This document shows positions 35,853-41,082 of a stretch of DNA of 41,082 bases, one piece after another. A model generated the notes under the pieces. It searched no databases. It worked only from the letters and a program-made list of their open reading frames with translations, and was not told where the DNA came from. The DNA lies in NCBI GenBank assembly GCA_002168115.1, contig NHCC01000018.1, positions 203,002-244,083 of the forward strand. Direction: 5' to 3'. This stretch comes from Rhodospirillaceae bacterium TMED23 (lineage in GTDB: Bacteria; Pseudomonadota; Alphaproteobacteria; Rhodospirillales; UBA2165). Numbering within the stretch: the first letter of the stretch is position 1; the number at the start of each line of letters is the position of its first letter. A program made the position numbers and the translations under genes.

Positions 35853-38363
35853 TTATATTTCTGGGGTTTCTTCTTTCACATCAAAACACTCTATGACATC
35901 GCCAATTTTCAAATCAGTATAATTTTCAAAAGACATGCCACATTCCATTGTTTCCCTAACTTCACCCACATCATCTTTAAATCGTTTAAGTGTGGATAAA
36001 TTACCTTCATGAATTACAATATCATCACGTAGCAATCTCACACTAGCTCCACGCTTGACCTCACCGGTAGTCACAAAACAGCCTGCAACTTTTCCAATTT
36101 TTGACACGTTAAAAACTTCTCTTATCTCTGCATTTCCCAAATGCGTCTCACGAACGATCGGGGCCATTAGACCAACAAGCAATTTCTTTATGTCATCTAC
36201 AACATCGTAGATTATTGAATAATACCTGATGTCAATACCCTCTTTTCGTGCCGTATCACGAGCTTGGTGATTAGCTCTTACGTTAAATCCAAAAATTACA
36301 GCGTTTGAAGCTCCCGCCAAAGATACATCTGATTCATTGATGCCGCCAATACCCTGGTGTAGAACCTGAATTTTAACTTCATCTTGTGGAAGTTTTGAAA
36401 ACATACCAACTATTGCTTCGGCAGAACCTTGAACATCCGCTTTAATTACAATCGGCAAGTCCTTTACTTCTCCAGACTTTATTGATTGAAACATTTCTTC
36501 TAAGGTGCCACGTTGGCCCGCAATTGACTTTGCAACTCGATTCTTTTCCCCCCTAAATGCCGCAATCTCTCTAGCACGCGCCTCACTCTCGACAACAAAA
36601 AATTCTTCGCCGGCATTAGGGGCGCCTGAGAAACCAACAACTTCGGCGGGGACCGCTGGACCAACCTCTATAATATTCTCACCTTTATCATTTACAAGTG
36701 CTCTTACCCTGCCAGATTCCGAGCCTGCAACAAAAATGTTTCCCATACTCAAAGTGCCTCTTTGAACTAACACGGTTGCAACTACACCTTTTCCCTGTTC
36801 CACTCGTGATTCTATAATCACGCCTTCCGCTCGTCGATTCGGGTTTGCCTTTAGATCTAGTATTTCAGATTGAAGTAGGATGGTTTCTTCCAATTTTGCA
36901 ATATTGGTTCCCGCAGTAGCCGAGACCTCAACATCAAGTATCTCACCACCCATGGCCTCTAAAACTAACTCATGCTCCAACAATTGGGTTCTAACTTTAT
37001 TAGGGTCAGCATCTGGTTTATCAATTTTATTAATTGCTACGATAACAGGAACATTGGCAGATTTTGCATGATTAATTGCCTCAACAGTCTGGGGCATGAT
37101 ACCATCGTCAGCAGCAACCACTAATACGACGATATCAGTAACCTTGGCACCCCTTGCTCTCATGGCTGTAAATGCTTCATGTCCTGGTGTATCAATAAAT
37201 GTAATTTTTTCGCCATTATCGGCCTCACTTTGATAAGCTCCAATATGCTGAGTAATGCCACCAGCCTCGCCATCAACCACGCTAGCCTTCCTTATTGCAT
37301 CAAGCAAAGAAGTCTTCCCATGATCCACATGGCCCATAACTGTTACGACTGGAGAACGAGCCACCATATCTTCGTCCTTGTCCTGTTTATCGCCCAAGCC
37401 AATTTCAATATCGGAGTCACTCACTCTTTTTGCTGTGTGGCCAAACTCTTCAACCAGCAATTCTGCTGTGTCCGCATCAATCACGTCAGCCATTTTCGCC
37501 ATCACACCCATTTTCATTAAAGCCTTTACCACCTCAACGCCCCTGGAGGCCATTCGATTTGAGAGTTCCTGAACAGAAATTGTTTCTGGGATAATCACCT
37601 CTCTAACAATTTTAATGTGTTCAATGGGCCCCTCTTGCCGTTTTTGCCGCTCACGTTGGCGTTTCAGAGAAGCAAGTGAGCGCTGACGTTCAGTGTCATC
37701 TAATGCTTCAGCTATAGTGAGTTTTCCTTGTCTACGTCTCTCCCCTTGCCTTGGCATTGAAAGTTGTTTTTTTGGCGACACACCTTTTTTCTTCGGGCTT
37801 TCATCATCATCTTTCAGAATCAATTTATCTAAATTGGACTTTGCAGCAGCGGCCTCAGCCGCCTCTAAATCTAACGCCGATTGTCTAATTTTTTCCGCTT
37901 CAATCTCGGCCTCATCTAATTTAATCTGATCTTCTTGGATTTTCTCGGGCTCCAGATCCTTAATTGGTTCGGGTACTGGGCTATCTTTTCTAGCCTGTTC
38001 AGTTTCTTGGGCAACTTGAAGGGCAAGAGCTCTGGCTGTACGCTCTTTTTCAGTAAGATTCTGCTGAGATGTAGGTTTTACCGATTGATTTTCTTGGGAT
38101 TCCGCCTCCTCAACTGGCTTAATATCTGATTCAAGTTCTTTTTCTCCTGACCTATCCACGACCTCTTTCATTCGGCCCGATGAACTCGCCTCGAATGTTC
38201 TCTTCTTTTTTACTTCAACTGCAACTACCTTTGAACGGCCATGCGAAAAACTCTGTCTCACTTGACCTCCTCCAATTGTTTTTTGAAGTTCAAGTTTACC
38301 TGGCCGGGATAAGGTCAGCTTTTTCTTTGGTTTTTTGTCTTTGGTATCAGTATTATCGTTCAT
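35853..38363 (-). CDS. infB: Translation initiation factor IF-2
   Basis: 836 residues from the ATG at 38363; a TTG two codons earlier is also open. A charged, Lys/Glu-rich N-terminal region (~1-255) is followed by the IF2_N segment ([28 protein letters not shown]) and the GTPase domain from ~335: [15 protein letters not shown] (G1), [15 protein letters not shown] (G3), NKIDKPDAD (G4). Domains II-IV follow to residue ~830. It delivers fMet-tRNA to the 30S subunit. Standard position between nusA-ylxR and rbfA. Confidence 0.97.
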   Translation of the reverse strand: MNDNTDTKDKKPKKKLTLSRPGKLELQKTIGGGQVRQSFSHGRSKVVAVEVKKKRTFEASSSGRMKEVVDRSGEKELESDIKPVEEAESQENQSVKPTSQQNLTEKERTARALALQVAQETEQARKDSPVPEPIKDLEPEKIQEDQIKLDEAEIEAEKIRQSALDLEAAEAAAAKSNLDKLILKDDDESPKKKGVSPKKQLSMPRQGERRRQGKLTIAEALDDTERQRSLASLKRQRERQKRQEGPIEHIKIVREVIIPETISVQELSNRMASRGVEVVKALMKMGVMAKMADVIDADTAELLVEEFGHTAKRVSDSDIEIGLGDKQDKDEDMVARSPVVTVMGHVDHGKTSLLDAIRKASVVDGEAGGITQHIGAYQSEADNGEKITFIDTPGHEAFTAMRARGAKVTDIVVLVVAADDGIMPQTVEAINHAKSANVPVIVAINKIDKPDADPNKVRTQLLEHELVLEAMGGEILDVEVSATAGTNIAKLEETILLQSEILDLKANPNRRAEGVIIESRVEQGKGVVATVLVQRGTLSMGNIFVAGSESGRVRALVNDKGENIIEVGPAVPAEVVGFSGAPNAGEEFFVVESEARAREIAAFRGEKNRVAKSIAGQRGTLEEMFQSIKSGEVKDLPIVIKADVQGSAEAIVGMFSKLPQDEVKIQVLHQGIGGINESDVSLAGASNAVIFGFNVRANHQARDTARKEGIDIRYYSIIYDVVDDIKKLLVGLMAPIVRETHLGNAEIREVFNVSKIGKVAGCFVTTGEVKRGASVRLLRDDIVIHEGNLSTLKRFKDDVGEVRETMECGMSFENYTDLKIGDVIECFDVKEETPEI

Positions 38364-38439
38364 ATCCAACCAACTATTTTTTTATTATGTTATTAAAAAA
38401 TTCATTAAATATTTTTGCTTAAATTGTATTTGCTAATAT

Positions 38440-39057
38440 TCAAGTACCCATCTTTTGCCTTAAAAAACCCGACAACCTCTTAATTTCAAGTAAAAGGCTG
38501 GTAGCTAATGAACCAGAGCTAATAACAGCGTATACGATTTTATCTCTATCAAAAATTCTACCTAACTCCTGGCTACTAAAACAAAACACGAACTTTGCAT
38601 GAGGAGATATATTTGTATTTTCTATAGAACTTACGCGTCTACTATCATTAGCCACAAATATTACACCAGCCTTTTTAGAAGATATAAACAAACCCACCTT
38701 CGCATAACCACCGACCATTTGTCCTGCTCGCCTCGCCATTCCCATTAATTCATGGCACCGTTTTCTTAATAAGCCCTCAATCAAATCAGCCATATCATCA
38801 GGGACACTTACTTTATCCTTTGCCGCTTTTGGAAAAATACCGTTATTACACGCAGCTATAATAATATCTTTTTTTGCCTTTAACCATAAACCACGACCAG
38901 GGAGACGTCCAGTAACGTCTGGAACAATAAATTTATTTGGCCCTACCACAAATCGAATTAGATCTGATTTATAACATTGTTCTTTAGTGAGAATACATTT
39001 TCTCATATTTCTATCACTTTTTGGGCTTTTTAACAGGACAACCTCTCTACCGAACAA
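38440..39057 (-). CDS. YlxR/DUF448 RNA-binding protein fused to an L7Ae-like domain
   Basis: 205 residues from the TTG at 39057; an ATG at 39006 is a possible shorter start, but family members extend a few residues before RKC. Residues ~18-85 are the YlxR domain: RKCILTKEQCYKSDLIRFVV and DVTGRLPGRGLWL, with the family's GRG motif. Residues ~105-200 look like an L7Ae/L30e fold (LMGMARRAGQMVGGYAKV, KAGVIFVANDSR). Proteins of this type sit between nusA and infB in Alphaproteobacteria, and YlxR is thought to bind RNA or RNase P. Its exact role is unknown. Confidence 0.88.
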   Translation of the reverse strand: MFGREVVLLKSPKSDRNMRKCILTKEQCYKSDLIRFVVGPNKFIVPDVTGRLPGRGLWLKAKKDIIIAACNNGIFPKAAKDKVSVPDDMADLIEGLLRKRCHELMGMARRAGQMVGGYAKVGLFISSKKAGVIFVANDSRRVSSIENTNISPHAKFVFCFSSQELGRIFDRDKIVYAVISSGSLATSLLLEIKRLSGFLRQKMGT

Positions 39058-39102
39058 ATATAAACAATAAATTCTTAAGACTTTTTACCTAATTTTTTAT
39101 CA

Positions 39103-40656
39103 TTACTCGTTTTTCTTTTTATCATCTTCTATCTCCTCGTCCTCAAACCAATGTGCTCGAGCCAGCATTATAATTTTATCAGCAGTATCTTCTGACAAAT
39201 TGCCTTTACCGACAATATCTATTAATTCATCATTCGCTAAATCAGCTAAATTATCTAAGGTTTTAATCTCATTTTCACCAAGAGCTACAAGCATCTCACC
39301 ATTTAAACCATCAATTTCGGCTATCTCATCACTTACACCAGCTTTCTTACGCATGTCTGATAACTCTGTTTCTCGTTGCTCAAGATATTGTCTAGCCCTA
39401 TCTCTCAACTCTTCCGCCACATCAGCATCAAATCCCTCGATTGTTGATAGTTCCTCTATTGGAACAAATGCAACCTCTTCAATTGTTGAAAATCCTTCAG
39501 TCACAAGCAATTGCGCGATAACCTCATCAACATCTAAGCCATCAATGAATAATTGTGAGCGCGACTTAAACTCTTCACCCCTGCGATCGGATTCTTCAGC
39601 CTCAGTTAAAATATCTATATCCCAATTTGTTAGTTGCGAAGCCAAGCGAACATTTTGACCACGACGGCCTATTGCAAGGCTCAATTGTTCATCGGGTACC
39701 ACAACCTCAATTCTATTTTGTTCCTCATCTAGAACTACCTTAGTAACTTCCGCCGGTGCTAAAGCATTCACAATAAAAGTAGCGGGCTCGTCTGACCATG
39801 AAATAATATCAATTTTTTCACCCTGCAACTCAGCAACAACTGATTGCACACGAGAACCCCTCATCCCGACACAGGCTCCAACAGGATCAATCGTAGTGTC
39901 ATTAGAAATAACAGAAATTTTAGCGCGACTACCAGGATCTCTTGACACCGAACGAATTTCAATAACACCGTCGTATATTTCCGGAACTTCCTGAGTAAAA
40001 AGTTTTGCCATAAATTGTGGATGGCTCCTGGAAAGAAAAATTTGTGGTCCCCTCAACTCTTCTCTAACGTCAAAGATATAGGATCTAACTCTATCTCCAT
40101 TATTAAAGTGTTCACGAGGAATACATTCGTCCCGCCGAATTACCCCCTCTGCTCGACCACCCAAATCGACCATAACATTTCCAAACTCGACTCTTTTAAC
40201 TACCCCATTTACAATTTCACCAATTCTATCCTTAAACTCGGCATATTGTCGTTTACGCTCGGCTTCTCGAACCTTTTGCACTATAACTTGTTTAGCCGTC
40301 TGAGCAGCAATTCTGCCAAAATCAATGGGGGGCAACGTATCAATGAAAAACTCCCCAATTTTCGCATCGTCTCTCTTCACTCGCGCGTTAACAAAGGAAA
40401 TTTCAGTGATCTCATTTTCTACTTCCTCGACAATCTCAATATATCTAGCTAACTTTATCTCACCAGATTTACGATCGATTTCAGCGCGAATATCATGTTC
40501 TTGACCATACTTAGAGCGCCCAGCCTTCTGAATCGCTTGCTCCATGGCGTCAAGGACTACTTCTCGCTCAATACCTTTTTCTCGAGCCACAGTATCTGCA
40601 ACCAATAATAATTCTGGGTGGGCATAAATAACACTTGTTTCTATATTATCACTCAT
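39103..40656 (-). CDS. nusA: Transcription termination/antitermination protein NusA
   Basis: 517 residues. The N-terminal RNAP-binding domain begins ELLLVADTVAREKGIEREVVLDAMEQAIQKAGRSKYG. The S1 domain (~135-200) has VNGVVKRVEFGNVMVDLGGRAEGVI. Two KH domains have GSRVQSVVAELQGEKIDIISWS and IGRRGQNVRLASQLTNWDIDI. Two C-terminal acidic HhH repeats (EEVAFVPIEELSTIEGFDADVAEEL, then EIDGLNGEMLVALGENEIKTLDNLADL) are the alpha-CTD/N-binding type. The end is strongly acidic. The ATG at 40656 has AGGT upstream. It follows rimP by 32 bases. Confidence 0.97.
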   Translation of the reverse strand: MSDNIETSVIYAHPELLLVADTVAREKGIEREVVLDAMEQAIQKAGRSKYGQEHDIRAEIDRKSGEIKLARYIEIVEEVENEITEISFVNARVKRDDAKIGEFFIDTLPPIDFGRIAAQTAKQVIVQKVREAERKRQYAEFKDRIGEIVNGVVKRVEFGNVMVDLGGRAEGVIRRDECIPREHFNNGDRVRSYIFDVREELRGPQIFLSRSHPQFMAKLFTQEVPEIYDGVIEIRSVSRDPGSRAKISVISNDTTIDPVGACVGMRGSRVQSVVAELQGEKIDIISWSDEPATFIVNALAPAEVTKVVLDEEQNRIEVVVPDEQLSLAIGRRGQNVRLASQLTNWDIDILTEAEESDRRGEEFKSRSQLFIDGLDVDEVIAQLLVTEGFSTIEEVAFVPIEELSTIEGFDADVAEELRDRARQYLEQRETELSDMRKKAGVSDEIAEIDGLNGEMLVALGENEIKTLDNLADLANDELIDIVGKGNLSEDTADKIIMLARAHWFEDEEIEDDKKKNE

Positions 40657-40688
40657 AACGCTCAGACCTATTTCAGTTAAATTTCGAT

Positions 40689-41082
40689 TTATACATCGAG
40701 TAATTCTTGAGTTAGAATTAATTTTGCTCGAAAAATATCATTATATGATAATTCATAAAAAACATCTCCGGCCAAAATCTTTACCATATCTTTCTCCATA
40801 CCCATTAGTTTACCTTTAAATTTTTTTCGGCCACCAACCATGGTATTCATCTCAATTCGAGCATCGAATCCAATATAATTATCAAAATCCGACGAACTGA
40901 TTAACGGCCGATCAATCCCAGGCGAACTTACTTCTAAAAAATATTCATCATTTATTGGACAATCAGTATCTAAAAGAGGGCTTACTTTTCTTGAGACAAT
41001 TTCACAATCTTCAACTGTTACTTCACTCCCATGATTTTTATCTATCATAATCTGAAGTGTTAAGTTGTTTTCGCGTAAAACC
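40689..41082 (-). CDS. rimP: Ribosome maturation factor RimP, 5' part missing
   Basis: The frame runs open to the right edge. The last 34 bases still match the family: VLRENNLTLQIMIDK leads into NHGSEVTVEDCE, the RimP landmark. So the Met at 41048 is internal and the gene starts beyond the window; about 131 residues are present. YFLEVSSPGIDRPL is the second landmark, followed by the SH3-like C-terminal domain with KFKGKLMGMEKDMVKI. It helps assemble the 30S subunit. It heads the rimP-nusA-ylxR-infB run. Confidence 0.93.
   Translation of the reverse strand, partial: VLRENNLTLQIMIDKNHGSEVTVEDCEIVSRKVSPLLDTDCPINDEYFLEVSSPGIDRPLISSSDFDNYIGFDARIEMNTMVGGRKKFKGKLMGMEKDMVKILAGDVFYELSYNDIFRAKLILTQELLDV

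Noticed and set aside
38440-39057. YlxR and L7Ae-like parts as two separate genes
   Set aside because: One continuous frame with no internal stop or start signal; the fusion is common in Alphaproteobacteria.

Overview
The window is AT-rich bacterial chromosome packed with conserved housekeeping genes, with no rRNA, tRNA, CRISPR array or insertion sequence that I could find. The gene content and order point to an alphaproteobacterium: rpsT-dnaA-dnaN-recF-gyrB, mutM/ubiE-ubiB-coaBC-dut, fabA-fabB-fabI with an Irr-type Fur regulator, and DUF3126. An LPS-heptose gene (hldE) and a class A PBP indicate a Gram-negative envelope. I cannot name the genus; an AT-rich, possibly marine lineage related to Rhodospirillales is a guess. 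TGA is an ordinary stop here (the oxidoreductase, hldE, moeB and PBP genes end in it).

Layout. 1-3.2 kb (minus): the start of a RhaD-like class II aldolase cut by the window edge, a GFA-fold protein, an arylsulfotransferase-like beta-propeller protein, DUF3126, and a glutathione S-transferase. The GST is the most notable gene. Its reading frame continues upstream of the obvious start, through an in-frame TGA at the catalytic-cysteine position, to a TTG start with a strong Shine-Dalgarno. A hairpin placed like a bacterial SECIS follows the TGA. I read it as a selenoprotein GST. 3.4-7.0 kb (plus): a fused alcohol dehydrogenase/Gfo-Idh-MocA oxidoreductase and hldE, a surface-sugar pair. 7.1-16.4 kb (minus): class A PBP, gyrB, recF, dnaN, dnaA, rpsT, the replication-initiation block. 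16.5-17.8 kb (minus): a small exported protein and mutM.

17.8-24.2 kb (plus): ubiE, ubiB (ubiquinone), coaBC (coenzyme A), dut, an Rrf2 regulator without cluster cysteines, cysK and a MoeB-like E1 enzyme. The last three look like a cysteine/sulfur unit. 24.2-25.9 kb: a D-2-hydroxyacid dehydrogenase (minus) and an exported SH3-like protein (plus). 26.0-29.0 kb (minus): irr, rubrerythrin, a CCG-domain Fe-S protein and DUF3501, an iron/peroxide-stress module with a palindrome over the likely rubrerythrin promoter and a terminator after rubrerythrin. 29.0-31.6 kb (minus): fabI, fabB, fabA. 31.8-41.1 kb (minus): the conserved rimP-nusA-ylxR-infB-rbfA-truB-rpsO-pnp translation/RNA cluster, with rimP cut by the right edge.

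Many starts here lack a clear Shine-Dalgarno, and TTG/GTG starts are fairly common, so several start choices are marked as uncertain.
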